A stretch of 64,000 bases of DNA from Enterobacteriaceae bacterium UBA5654 (GTDB lineage: Bacteria > Pseudomonadota > Gammaproteobacteria > Enterobacterales > Enterobacteriaceae). Position numbers and translations under genes: made by a program. The stretch's first letter is position 1; each line of letters opens with the position of its first letter. The stretch is taken from positions 11,924-75,923 of the forward strand of contig DIJC01000021.1 of NCBI GenBank assembly GCA_002421005.1, read 5' to 3'. Shown here piece after piece: positions 44,190-53,414 of this stretch. The notes under the pieces are model-generated. The model saw only the letters and a list, made by a program, of their open reading frames with translations, was not told the DNA's origin and did not search any database.

Positions 44190-44462
44190 TTAGTCTGGCA
44201 ACTCCGCAGTTAAACGTCCATCAGAATGCCGATACATATAATCAAATCCCATATCGTTACCTAAATAACCGCGTCCAAAAACCGCAGCTCGGGGAAATCT
44301 CAAACCGGTTAACTGCCTCATCTTCCAATCTGGGGCGACTTTATCTATATCAGCCCCCTCACCTAATGCCTTGAACTCAGGCAAGGTGAGCGATGTTTTA
44401 ATTCCATCAATCGTATAATCAAAACGAGTTTCACTCGTGATCTGTAATGGTGCTTTTTTCAT
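44190..44462 (-). CDS. Hypothetical protein, island remnant
   Basis: 90 residues from the ATG at 44462, which has AGGAG 9 nt upstream; a TTG at 44471 lies too close to that site. The sequence (MKKAPLQITSETRFDYTIDGIKTSLTL and a Tyr/Gly-rich second half ending SDGRLTAELPD) contains no motif I know. No signal peptide or membrane segment. The good ribosome-binding site and balanced composition support a real gene. Confidence 0.55.
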   Translation of the reverse strand: MKKAPLQITSETRFDYTIDGIKTSLTLPEFKALGEGADIDKVAPDWKMRQLTGLRFPRAAVFGRGYLGNDMGFDYMYRHSDGRLTAELPD

Positions 44463-44924
44463 ATGAACCAACTCCTAGCTGAATGAAATATTATTAACTC
44501 ACATGGAGTTATGTTTTTTTCAACAAATGATGCGCATAGGAGAAGCGATTGAATGTTATCCAGTGATGTTCGATACACATACTCAAATTAACAGCTCTAC
44601 ACATCGGTAACTTAAACTGGTGCAGGTGGATCGCCAGATTACTTACTCTGGCTGCCGTAATATAAGCCTGCGCACTGGCGGCTTAGCAAATGCGAACCGG
44701 AAGGATACAGCACAGCCTTTCGCAGACCGGGCTTAGATACCATCAGTACCGGCCACCATGAGCCAGAACCGTGCAGCCAACTGCATAGCGACACAATTCC
44801 GCCCAGTTTTTTTAGCGATAACAAACGTCTTTTGTCTTACTGCTTACCATCAGAACCTGAACAAATCTATACATGTTGGACTCCGAGAACCTTATCAAAT
44901 GCCATCAGGTACGCACGCAAAAAC
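44463..44924. other. Stretch without a credible gene in the island remnant
   Basis: About 460 bp, AT-rich at the left. A 61-codon minus-strand reading frame (44639-44824) lacks a convincing ribosome-binding site and recognisable domain. I see no tRNA, terminator or mobile-element ends here beyond the flanking 90-bp repeats. Confidence 0.4.
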
Positions 44925-45014
44925 CTCATAATCGCTTGGTCGCTGGTTCAAGTCCAGCAGGGGCCGCCAGATACAGCAAGGGCTGGCGAGTAATCGTCGG
45001 CCCTTTTGCTTTTT
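44925..45014. repeat. 90-bp direct repeat, copy 2 (third ileX 3' fragment)
   Basis: Second copy of the 43495-43584 repeat, with G for A at one position in the CCA end (CCGCCA). It closes the 1.43-kb remnant and lies 214 nt before the type III modification gene. Confidence 0.9.
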
Positions 45015-45228
45015 GCGAAAGAACCAAACGCCCCCTCCCCCTGCCACTAATAGAGACATTGAAATGGTGAGATGTTAGTATCATGCGCCACTGGAAACGG
45101 TGACGAGTATGCGACAACGCATGGCTCGTTTCCTGTTTAACGTCTTGATTTGTATAAACATCATTACGGGGCACAACGAGTAAAAATGAACGCACCTGTG
45201 AATAAAAGATGACCGGAGTAACATTAGA

Positions 45229-47199
45229 ATGATTAAAGATATTCAACAGTATAATGAGCTTGTTACTCCGAATAGTCAGTTCATGGATGAGTTAAAAGAT
45301 AAATTACCTGAGTTTTTCACTGCCGATAAATATGACGAAGAAGGCACCCTGGTTGAGAAAGGGACGTTTGATTTTGATAAATTCAGGCTGGCATTAAAAG
45401 CGCGTAACGTTGATGAGCTGTCCAGCGGATATCAGCTTGATTTCATTGGTAAAGACTACGCTAAAAAGCAGTCTGGCGAAAAGTCGACGACGGTCATTGT
45501 GCCGGATGTGGATCACAATCAGCTGCCTGAAAACCAGAACAGCCATAATTTATTCCTGACCGGAGATAATTTAGACGTTCTGCGTCATTTGCAGAACAAC
45601 TATATTAATGCCGTCGATATGATTTATATCGACCCACCCTATAATACCGGTTCGGATGGCTTTGTTTATCCTGATAAGTTTGAATATAGCGATAAAAACC
45701 TCAGGGATATGTTTGGCCTCAGTGACAGCGAACTGGAAAGGTTAAAATCGATTCAGGGGAAAGCGACCCACTCGGCGTGGCTGACGTTTATGTATCCGCG
45801 CCTGCTGTTAGCCAGACGCCTGTTAAAAGAGAGCGGCGCGATTTTCATCTCCATTGATGACAACGAATCCGCAAACCTGAAGCTGCTGTGTGACGATGTG
45901 TTTGGTGAAAGCAGTTTTGTGGCGTCGGTGATTTGGCAAAAGAAATACACCCGCTCCAACGACGCCCGCTGGTTCTCCGACAACCATGAGTACATTCACG
46001 TCTACGCCAAAAACAAAGAATCGTTCGCAATCTTTGGTCAGGAGCGCGATGAAGCGCAGCTTAAGTCCTATCAGAATAAAGATAACCATCCGAAAGGCCC
46101 GTGGAAATCAACGCCGCTCCATGCCAAAAGTGGGACCAATACTTCCGCCTATACCTTTAAAAACGGCGTGACCTGGCAACCACCGCGCGGCACCTACCGT
46201 CGTTTTAATGACGAGTCCATGCGCGCGATGGATGAGGCCAACGAGATTTGGTTTGGCGAAAACGGTGAGCAGATCCCGCAGCGTAAATCCTTTTTGGCGG
46301 AAGTTAAAAGCACCGTGGTTCCGGTCACGCTGTGGCCGTATCAGGAAGTGGGCCACAACCACGAAGCCAATAACGACCTTAAAGCGCTGGGGCTGGGCGG
46401 GCTATTTGATAACCCGAAGCCCGTGCGCCTGCTGGAACGCATAATCACCCTGTGTACTGGAAATAACCAGCAGCAGATCGTACTGGACTTCTTCGCCGGA
46501 TCGGGCACCACCGCGCAGGCGGTGATGCGCCTCAACGCGCAGCACCAGGGAAACCGTAAATTTATTCTCTGTACGCTGGATGAGCAAACCAATCCACGGG
46601 GCGAAGCCCGGCGTTCCGGCTATGAGACTATTGATGCTATCTGCCGCGAGCGCGTTAAGCGCGCCGCTGACGAAATCCGCGCCCGCCAGCCGGATACCCC
46701 GCTGGATCTCGGCTTTAAGCACTATCGGTTTGTCACCCCGCAGCAGCAAACGCTGGACGATCTGGACAGTTTTGATATGGCAAGCGGCCAGTTCCTCAAT
46801 ACCAGCGGCCAGATCGCCGCGTTCAGCGAATCGGGTTTTGACGACATGATCTCGCCTTTTTCCGCCCGTGGACTGGGGATCGCCGGGAGCGCCAGCGGGG
46901 AAGAAACCATTCTGACCACCTGGCTGGTCGCCGATGGCTACAAGATGGATATCAACGTGCAGCCGCTTGATTTTGCAGGCTATCCGGCAAGCCGGGTCGA
47001 CGACACGCGTGTTTATCTGATTGCCGGGGGATGGAGTACCGCGCAGACCCGCGAACTGCTTAATCGGATCGGCACCCATCAGTTGCCGGTGCAAACGGTG
47101 GTGATCTACGGCTACTCCTTCGATCTTACCTCCCTTCATGAACTGGAAATCGGTCTGAAGCAGCTCGATCAAAAAGTTAATCTGGTGAAAAGGTACTAA
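45229..47199 (+). CDS. mod: Type III restriction-modification system, Mod methyltransferase
   Basis: 656-residue N6-adenine methyltransferase of the beta class: the catalytic DPPY (YIDPPYNTGSD) near residue 135 precedes the AdoMet-binding FAGSGTT near residue 425. Between them lies a large target-recognition region. Mod alone methylates one strand of an asymmetric site and, with Res, forms the restriction complex. Res follows 9 nt downstream. I see no simple-sequence repeat of the sort that makes many mod genes phase-variable. The recognition sequence cannot be read from the protein. Confidence 0.93.
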   Translation: MIKDIQQYNELVTPNSQFMDELKDKLPEFFTADKYDEEGTLVEKGTFDFDKFRLALKARNVDELSSGYQLDFIGKDYAKKQSGEKSTTVIVPDVDHNQLPENQNSHNLFLTGDNLDVLRHLQNNYINAVDMIYIDPPYNTGSDGFVYPDKFEYSDKNLRDMFGLSDSELERLKSIQGKATHSAWLTFMYPRLLLARRLLKESGAIFISIDDNESANLKLLCDDVFGESSFVASVIWQKKYTRSNDARWFSDNHEYIHVYAKNKESFAIFGQERDEAQLKSYQNKDNHPKGPWKSTPLHAKSGTNTSAYTFKNGVTWQPPRGTYRRFNDESMRAMDEANEIWFGENGEQIPQRKSFLAEVKSTVVPVTLWPYQEVGHNHEANNDLKALGLGGLFDNPKPVRLLERIITLCTGNNQQQIVLDFFAGSGTTAQAVMRLNAQHQGNRKFILCTLDEQTNPRGEARRSGYETIDAICRERVKRAADEIRARQPDTPLDLGFKHYRFVTPQQQTLDDLDSFDMASGQFLNTSGQIAAFSESGFDDMISPFSARGLGIAGSASGEETILTTWLVADGYKMDINVQPLDFAGYPASRVDDTRVYLIAGGWSTAQTRELLNRIGTHQLPVQTVVIYGYSFDLTSLHELEIGLKQLDQKVNLVKRY

Positions 47200-47208
47200 G
47201 GGGCAGCA

Positions 47209-50169
47209 ATGAAAATCTTACTGGAAGAATTGCCCCACCAGGAAGCTGCGCTGGCGGCGATCCTGGCAAACTTTGCCGGTCTTGACCGCGAGACGCCGGA
47301 CGACAATATCTATGCGAACCCGCCGATTGTGGGCCGCTATGACGAGCGCAGTCATATTGACGTCAAAATGGAAACCGGGACGGGGAAAACCTACGTTTAT
47401 ACCCGGCTGATTTACGAATTACACCGCCGCTACGGGCTGTTTAAATTCGTGATTGTGGTGCCAACGCCAGCCATTAAAGAAGGCGCACGCAGCTTTATTA
47501 CCAGCGATTACGCGCGCCAGCATTTTTCCCAGTTTTATGAAAATGCGCGTATTGAATTATGCAGTATTAATGCCGGGGATTTTAAGACGAAATCCGGGCG
47601 CAAGAACTTTCCGGCGCAGCTCATCAGTTTTACCGATGCGACGCGTCGTAACGATCATATGATCCAGGTGCTGCTGATTAACGCGCAAATGCTGAATTCA
47701 GCCAGCATGACCCGCGATGATTACGATCAGACGCTGATTGGCGGGCTAACCTCACCGGTAGAAGGTCTTAAAAATACTCGCCCGATCGTGATTATGGATG
47801 AACCGCACCGCTTTGCGCGCGACAACAAATATTACAAAGCGATCGAAGCTATCCAGCCGCAAATTATTATCCGCTTTGGTGCCACCTTCCCGGAAATAGA
47901 GGAAGGCAAAGGCAAAAATAAGATCGTGCGAAAAGATTACTACCGCCATCAACCTCAGTTCGATCTTAATGCGGTCGATGCCTTTAACGGCGGGCTGGTA
48001 AAAGGCATTGATATTTATTATCCCAATCTCTCTGAAGCGCAGGCGACAAATCGCTATATCGTCGAGAGCGTCACGGCAAAAAAACTGGTCCTCCGGCAGG
48101 GCAGCCGTAAATTTGACGTGGGCGTGGGCGAGAATCTGGCCGATGTCGATGCCAGCTTTGAAGGCAATATTGAATATGCAGGCAGCAAAATGTTATCGAA
48201 CGATCTGGAGCTGGAAGCGGGCATGGCGCTGGTGCCCGGCACGTTCGTTAACAGCTATCAGGAACTGATCGTCCAGGATGCCCTCGATAAACATTTTATT
48301 GCTGAACAGGATAATTTCCTGCGCGGCAATCTGCCGGAAAATAACGCGCCGCGCATAAAATCGTTAAGTCTGTTCTTTATCGATCATATTAAAAGCTACC
48401 GCGAGCGTGACGGCTGGTTAAAGCAGACCTTTGAGCGCCTGCTGCGTCAGAAGCTGATTGCGCTGATCGCCGACTACGAACGTAAGCGGCTGCCGCGCGA
48501 GGTGGAATATCTGGATTTTCTGCGCTCCACGCTTGCCAGCCTGAACACGGCTAACCAGAACGTTCACGCCGGATATTTTGGCGAAGACCGGGGCAGCGGC
48601 GATGAGGCTATTCAGGCAGAAATTGATGATATTCTGAAAAATAAACAGAAGTTGCTGAGCTTTAAAGATGCCACTGGCAACTGGGAAACCCGCCGTTTTC
48701 TGTTTTCAAAATGGACGCTGCGCGAAGGCTGGGACAACCCCAACGTTTTTGTTATCGCCAAACTGCGCACCTCCGGGAGCGAATCCAGCAAAATCCAGGA
48801 AGTAGGCCGTGGCCTGCGCCTGCCGGTCGATGAAAACGGCCATCGCGTTCAGCAGGAAGAGTGGCCTTCCCGACTGGCGTTTTTGATTGGCTACGACGAG
48901 AAAGATTTTGCCCGCACGCTGGTAAACGAAATTAACAGCGACAGCAGGATCTCCCTCAACGAGCATACGCTGGATGAGTCGATGATCAGACTGATCGTCA
49001 CCGCGCGTCAGAAATCCGTCCCGGCGTTTACCGAAGAAGATTTACTGCACGATCTCGACGCCAAAAAGATCATCACCCGTAATAACGACTTTTTATCATC
49101 AGTGACGATCGACGGGATCAGCAAAAGTGGTTTTGCATGGCTGCTGCATTATTATCCTGAACTGGATAGCGCCCGCGTCAGGGCCGACCGAATTATTGAT
49201 AATAAACCGTCGGCAAAACTGCGCGTGAAACTGCGTAAAGAGAACTGGGATCGGCTTCAGGAAGTCTGGCTGCAATTCTCACGCCGCTACATGCTGCAAT
49301 TTGACCGTACCGACGCCGTACTGCAACAAATTGCCGAAGAGGTGATGGGTAATAAAGCGCATTATGTTCGCCAGAGGCCCAGCCAGACCCGGCAGACGCT
49401 TGCCGTCAGCCATGAAGAAGGTCAGTACAGCGTGCTGCAACAGGACAGCGATTATGCGTCGCAAGGCTCTCTTGCGGGCATGAAATATGGCCTGTTTATC
49501 CGCCAATTGGTGCAGCGCACCAATCTGCCGGTGAAAGTGGTCCATCCGCTGGTGATGACCACCCTGCGCGATGTCCTGCACGGGGAGTCGCAGTTTTTAA
49601 GCCACAGCACGCTGGATAATCTGGTACGCGAGTTCCGCCAGCGTTTTGATGAGCACTTTGCTCAGGGCTATGCGTATTTGCCGCTCGATTTTCAGGCCTC
49701 AACGTCAGTGTTTGATGCCACCCGGCAGACCTTCCGGGATGACATCTCCGCTGAAATTCTCGGTAAAATGGCCAGTGAAACCGCCATTGACGATAAACGC
49801 TATCTGTATGAACTGCCGCCGTTGCGGTATGACAGCCTCGATCCTGAACTGAAGCTGTTACAGCACCACTATCCGCCAAAAGTGGCGGTATTTGGCAAGC
49901 TGCCCAGGCGAGCGATCCAGGTGCCGAAATACACCGGCGGCACGACCACGCCTGATTTCGTGTATCTGATTGAGCGCGAAGACGCCACCCGCGTTTTCCT
50001 GCTCATTGAGACCAAAGCGGAAAATATGCGGGTTGGTGACGCGGTTATTGCCGACGCGCAGCGGACGTTTTTTGAGATGTTGCGCGAGCAGGCGATTAAC
50101 GTCGAGTTTGAGGTGGCAACCAATGCTCAGGCGGTATTCGATAAAATTGAACGCCTGACCGGGAAATAA
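47209..50169 (+). CDS. res: Type III restriction enzyme Res subunit
   Basis: 986-residue SF2 helicase-nuclease that translocates or slides on DNA and cuts when two head-to-head unmethylated sites meet. Walker A is METGTGKTYVY near residue 60, and Walker B is the DEPH box (VIMDEPHRF) near 200. Motif VI is QEVGRGLRLPV near 530. The C-terminal endonuclease shows the PD-(D/E)xK core TPDFVYL...LLIETKAEN near 925-945. All motors and catalytic residues are present, so the system should be active. Confidence 0.93.
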   Translation: MKILLEELPHQEAALAAILANFAGLDRETPDDNIYANPPIVGRYDERSHIDVKMETGTGKTYVYTRLIYELHRRYGLFKFVIVVPTPAIKEGARSFITSDYARQHFSQFYENARIELCSINAGDFKTKSGRKNFPAQLISFTDATRRNDHMIQVLLINAQMLNSASMTRDDYDQTLIGGLTSPVEGLKNTRPIVIMDEPHRFARDNKYYKAIEAIQPQIIIRFGATFPEIEEGKGKNKIVRKDYYRHQPQFDLNAVDAFNGGLVKGIDIYYPNLSEAQATNRYIVESVTAKKLVLRQGSRKFDVGVGENLADVDASFEGNIEYAGSKMLSNDLELEAGMALVPGTFVNSYQELIVQDALDKHFIAEQDNFLRGNLPENNAPRIKSLSLFFIDHIKSYRERDGWLKQTFERLLRQKLIALIADYERKRLPREVEYLDFLRSTLASLNTANQNVHAGYFGEDRGSGDEAIQAEIDDILKNKQKLLSFKDATGNWETRRFLFSKWTLREGWDNPNVFVIAKLRTSGSESSKIQEVGRGLRLPVDENGHRVQQEEWPSRLAFLIGYDEKDFARTLVNEINSDSRISLNEHTLDESMIRLIVTARQKSVPAFTEEDLLHDLDAKKIITRNNDFLSSVTIDGISKSGFAWLLHYYPELDSARVRADRIIDNKPSAKLRVKLRKENWDRLQEVWLQFSRRYMLQFDRTDAVLQQIAEEVMGNKAHYVRQRPSQTRQTLAVSHEEGQYSVLQQDSDYASQGSLAGMKYGLFIRQLVQRTNLPVKVVHPLVMTTLRDVLHGESQFLSHSTLDNLVREFRQRFDEHFAQGYAYLPLDFQASTSVFDATRQTFRDDISAEILGKMASETAIDDKRYLYELPPLRYDSLDPELKLLQHHYPPKVAVFGKLPRRAIQVPKYTGGTTTPDFVYLIEREDATRVFLLIETKAENMRVGDAVIADAQRTFFEMLREQAINVEFEVATNAQAVFDKIERLTGK

Positions 50170-50287
50170 ACAGCACCCGTGAGCGCATGGCGTTCGCGGG
50201 TGCAACCCCCTGAATATTTGGAGATGTTGTCAGATCGCGAGTGCGGTACTATTACCGGATCACATTTTCGCTGGTAAGGCAGGACGT

Positions 50288-51202
50288 ATGATTATCTCCG
50301 AACCTGATACACTAAAAAGATGCGACAACCCGGCCATTCGCGCGAAATCTAACGCCATCACTGGCACCCCCGAGGACTGGTTTTCGGCCAGCAACCTCGC
50401 GCAAATTAACCGCAAGCGCCTGCACTTTGATTTTTTTGTTAACTGGAAAACGTACCAGTTAGATCGTGATATCTGGTTTAAACGCACTCTTTCTGTTCCG
50501 GTCGATAATCTGGAACTTCAGGATATTGCCGCGACCTTAATAGCATATGAAACGCGCGACGGCATGGAGACTCTCTGTCAGTTCTGCCAGAAATACGATC
50601 TGAAAGCGCACTTTGTGATTTTTAACGATGCAGACTGGCATGAAGATAAGCCTCTCATCATGCTAAGCATTGATTATTACGATTCCAGCACAGGACATTT
50701 TCAGCTCTCGTTTAATAAGATCAACGTCAGCGCGTTCAGAAATATCATCGCGCAGAAAACGGGCGAACGATTTCACATGGGCAAGCCGCTGACGTTCAGC
50801 ACCTCTTTGCTGGAATGTTATTTATCGAGAACCGATACTCCTTACCCCGGCGACGTTGATGCCATCATAATTGATGAAAACTATCAGGCGAAGTTTATCC
50901 TTGAGTACAAAAAGCATAATTTAAATACGCCGATTAACGAGCAACGGCTGGGAAATTACTATCCGAAACGAGATAAGCGCAAATATGACCGGCTGAATAT
51001 TCTGGCCAACTACCTGGACGCTAAACTTTCGACGCTGTATTACACCACCGATGAGCGCAAAGAAACCAAAATTGAACTGAATAATAAGGGCAAATCAGAA
51101 CTCAATATTTGGGGATCGAAATGCCTGCCGTCACCGGACAACAAAAATAATGCGCAGCAGGTGCAGGAGTACATCACTAACGTAAATGCGCTTCACCGCT
51201 GA
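50288..51202 (+). CDS. Unrecognised protein with PD-(D/E)xK nuclease-like core
   Basis: 304 residues; I do not recognise the family. The segment from 176 to 208 has the spacing of a PD-(D/E)xK nuclease: Glu176 in a helix (SLLECYLS), Asp191 (PGDVDAIIID), then Glu206-Tyr-Lys208 in a strand (AKFILEYKKH), followed by a helix (YDRLNILANYL). It lacks a signal peptide or membrane helix. It follows res by 118 nt on the same strand, with an imperfect hairpin between, and overlaps the end of the convergent lysR gene by 26 nt. Linkage suggests an accessory to the type III system or a stand-alone defence nuclease, but this is inference. Confidence 0.65.
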   Translation: MIISEPDTLKRCDNPAIRAKSNAITGTPEDWFSASNLAQINRKRLHFDFFVNWKTYQLDRDIWFKRTLSVPVDNLELQDIAATLIAYETRDGMETLCQFCQKYDLKAHFVIFNDADWHEDKPLIMLSIDYYDSSTGHFQLSFNKINVSAFRNIIAQKTGERFHMGKPLTFSTSLLECYLSRTDTPYPGDVDAIIIDENYQAKFILEYKKHNLNTPINEQRLGNYYPKRDKRKYDRLNILANYLDAKLSTLYYTTDERKETKIELNNKGKSELNIWGSKCLPSPDNKNNAQQVQEYITNVNALHR

Positions 51203-52094
51203 CCGCATCAGTTGCCCCACGCAGATGAGCAAACAGATGCTTCATCGCTGGCGTGAGGTCCTGCCAGTGGCGGAAGCAAAGACACAGTTTGCGCTGCGCC
51301 CAGCTATCCCGTAGCGCCACGCTATTATAGCCAAATCGCCCCTGATATTTTTCTGCAAGCGTTTCAGGGACGATCCCCAGACCCGTGCCCTGCGCCACCA
51401 TTTCGCTCACGCCTTCAAAGGTATTCATGCGAATTCTGACGTTCAGCGTTTTTCCCAGCGCGCTGGCGTGCGAATCAATATGCTGCTGAAGCGCGCTCCC
51501 GGAATAAAGCCCGATAAAAGGCTCCTCAAGAATGTCATGAAAAAATACGCTCTGCTGCGTATTAAGAGCATGAGCAGCGGGAATGATTAACGTTAAACGG
51601 TCGTCAGCAACCGGCTCAAGGGTAAGTCCCTGGCGGTCAACGGCATCGGAAACAATCCCTGCCTCACCCAGCCCCGCCAGCAGACTGCTGATAATATCGC
51701 GGCTGGATCGCTCTTCCAGCTCAATATGCAGATCGGGATGCAGTGCCAGCCACGGCGCGATCCGTCCGGGGAGAAAGTGCGTCAGCGCCGAAGTATTTGC
51801 ATACAGTTTCAGGGTGCCGCGAACGCCTGCGGAAAAGGTACGTAATTCGCTTTTGAGCAACTGCTGCTGAAGCAGGATTTGCCGCGCGTGGCGGGCCAGT
51901 GCCTCCCCGGCCTGGGTGAGGGTGACGCCTCTGGCATGACGCACCAGCAGCGCCACGCCGACATCTTCTTCCATATGGCGCAGCCGCTCGCTGGCGGACG
52001 CCAGCGCAAGGTGAGCTTTTATTGCGCCTCCGGTGATACTGCCCGCCTCAACGATACAGATAAAAAGCTGTAAATCCGCCAAATCCAGTCTCAT
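51177..52094 (-). CDS. LysR-family transcriptional regulator
   Basis: 305 residues from the ATG at 52094 (AGAGG 7 nt upstream; a GTG at 52100 is too close). The N-terminal winged helix-turn-helix has DLQLFICIVEAGSITGGAIKAHLALASASERLRHME. The effector domain follows, with EAGIVSDAVDRQGL and FEGVSEMVAQGTGLGIVPE. It is divergent from the TauE/SafE-type exporter and probably controls it. Effector unknown. Confidence 0.9.
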   Translation of the reverse strand: MRLDLADLQLFICIVEAGSITGGAIKAHLALASASERLRHMEEDVGVALLVRHARGVTLTQAGEALARHARQILLQQQLLKSELRTFSAGVRGTLKLYANTSALTHFLPGRIAPWLALHPDLHIELEERSSRDIISSLLAGLGEAGIVSDAVDRQGLTLEPVADDRLTLIIPAAHALNTQQSVFFHDILEEPFIGLYSGSALQQHIDSHASALGKTLNVRIRMNTFEGVSEMVAQGTGLGIVPETLAEKYQGRFGYNSVALRDSWAQRKLCLCFRHWQDLTPAMKHLFAHLRGATDAVSGEAHLR

Positions 52095-52111
52095 GCGCAC
52101 GCCTCTTTAGC

Positions 52112-52128
52112 CTTCGGATTAACCGAAG
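52112..52128. promoter_or_regulatory. LysR-type operator candidate
   Basis: CTTCGG-ATTAA-CCGAAG is an inverted repeat with a T-N11-A core, lying between the divergent lysR and exporter genes. Confidence 0.5.
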
Positions 52129-52201
52129 CCTGCGATGGATATTCCGCATTGTGCCCCAGCCAGCAGGCTGTTTCAATGGCGCATATTTCAGCCACCAGGC
52201 A

Positions 52202-52954
52202 ATGATGATGCATGACGCCACCGGGTTACTTTTAACGATGATTTTTATTGCCGCCGGGTTGGTTAAAGGCGTGACCGGCATGGGACTGCCGACGGTAGCC
52301 ATGGGTCTGCTGGGATCGTTTATGCCTTTACCAGCAGCGGCGGGTTTATTAATTATTCCTTCGCTGGTGACGAATATCTGGCAATTACTGGCAGGCCCGG
52401 CGTTTCTGGCTTTATTTTCCCGCCTGTGGTTAATGATGGTGTTGATTATGTTGGGTACGGTCGCAGGCTCGGTATTGCTGATTGCGGTTAATCCTCGCGG
52501 GTCCGCATTTGGGCTGGGCGCAGCGCTGGTGATTTACGCGGGCTACGCGCTGTTTTCACCCACTATCAGCGTTCCCCCACGCGCAGAGCGCTGGCTTTCG
52601 CCGTTGATCGGTGCCATAACCGGCATCGTGACGGGCGCGACCGGAGTCTTTGTCATGCCTGCGGTGCCGTATTTGCAGTCGCTGTCGCTGAGTAAAGAAG
52701 AGCTGGTACAGGCGTTAGGGTTGTCTTTTACCGTCTCAACGCTCGCGCTGGCTCTCGGCCTCCTCACCCATCACGCTTACCCTGCCAGCCAGCTTTCCCT
52801 TTCGTTACTCACTGTTTTTCCGGCGCTATTCGGGATGTGGCTGGGGCAAAAAATTCGTTTACGTATCAGCGCGAAAACGTTCAGAAAATGCTTTCTGCTA
52901 TTCTTAATTTTATTGGGCGCGGAATTAATTCTGCGCCCCCTGATCCTGTCGTAA
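52202..52954 (+). CDS. TauE/SafE-family membrane exporter
   Basis: About 250 residues with eight or so predicted membrane helices and the duplicated family layout: GLVKGVTGMGLPTVAMG in the first half and GAITGIVTGATGVFVMPAVPYL in the second. Members move sulfite, sulfoacetate and other organosulfur or organic anions outward, but the substrate here is unknown. Three consecutive ATG codons (52202, 52205, 52208) lie just after an AGG, so the precise start is uncertain; the longer track from 52151 would put a polar segment before the first helix. Divergent from lysR. Confidence 0.85.
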   Translation: MMMHDATGLLLTMIFIAAGLVKGVTGMGLPTVAMGLLGSFMPLPAAAGLLIIPSLVTNIWQLLAGPAFLALFSRLWLMMVLIMLGTVAGSVLLIAVNPRGSAFGLGAALVIYAGYALFSPTISVPPRAERWLSPLIGAITGIVTGATGVFVMPAVPYLQSLSLSKEELVQALGLSFTVSTLALALGLLTHHAYPASQLSLSLLTVFPALFGMWLGQKIRLRISAKTFRKCFLLFLILLGAELILRPLILS

Positions 52955-52988
52955 GAGATATTTTTATCCTGCCATGAGGAATATCGCG

Positions 52989-53414
52989 ATGTCCCAGTCT
53001 CCCCAGCATTACGCCGCCCAGTGTCACTGCGGCGCGGTAAAATTTGAAGTGACGCTTAGCGACGGCTTAAACAGCGCCCGCCGCTGTACCTGCTCCTACT
53101 GCCGGATGCGAGGCGCGGTGGTCGTCTCCGCCGAAGCGGACGGCATCAGGTTTTTGCAGGGCGAAGAGCATCTGACCAGTTACCGCTTTAATACTGGCGT
53201 GGCGCAGCACTTCTTTTGCTCGCGATGCGGCATTTATACTCATCATCAGCGCCGCTCGAACCCTAATCAGTTTGGCGTCAACGCCGCCTGCCTGGAGGGC
53301 GTCAGTCCGTTCGATTTCCTTACCGTTCCGGTGCATGACGGCGTAAATCATCCCAATGATAATAACGGGCGCTCGCTGCTGGCAGGCACGCTGATTTTTA
53401 AACCTGCGGAGTAG
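52989..53414 (+). CDS. GFA-fold zinc protein (Gfa/CENP-V family)
   Basis: 141 residues from the ATG at 52989, chosen for the GAGGA 8 nt upstream; an ATG at 52974 lacks one. Cysteine pairs CHCGAV, CTCSYC and FFCSRCGIY are the zinc ligands of the GFA family, named after glutathione-dependent formaldehyde-activating enzyme. Catalytic activity in most bacterial members is unproven. It lies 34 nt behind the exporter and may be co-transcribed. It ends one base before the convergent LysR stop. Confidence 0.88.
   Translation: MSQSPQHYAAQCHCGAVKFEVTLSDGLNSARRCTCSYCRMRGAVVVSAEADGIRFLQGEEHLTSYRFNTGVAQHFFCSRCGIYTHHQRRSNPNQFGVNAACLEGVSPFDFLTVPVHDGVNHPNDNNGRSLLAGTLIFKPAE

Noticed and set aside
44639..44824. 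61-codon minus-strand reading frame in the island remnant
   Set aside because: No convincing ribosome-binding site, no recognisable family, and unusual composition (Gly, Ser, Leu, Trp). It could be a decayed gene fragment, but I cannot support it.
45229..46000. Phase-variable repeat tract in mod
   Set aside because: No tandem tetranucleotide or pentanucleotide repeats were visible in the 5' part or body of mod.
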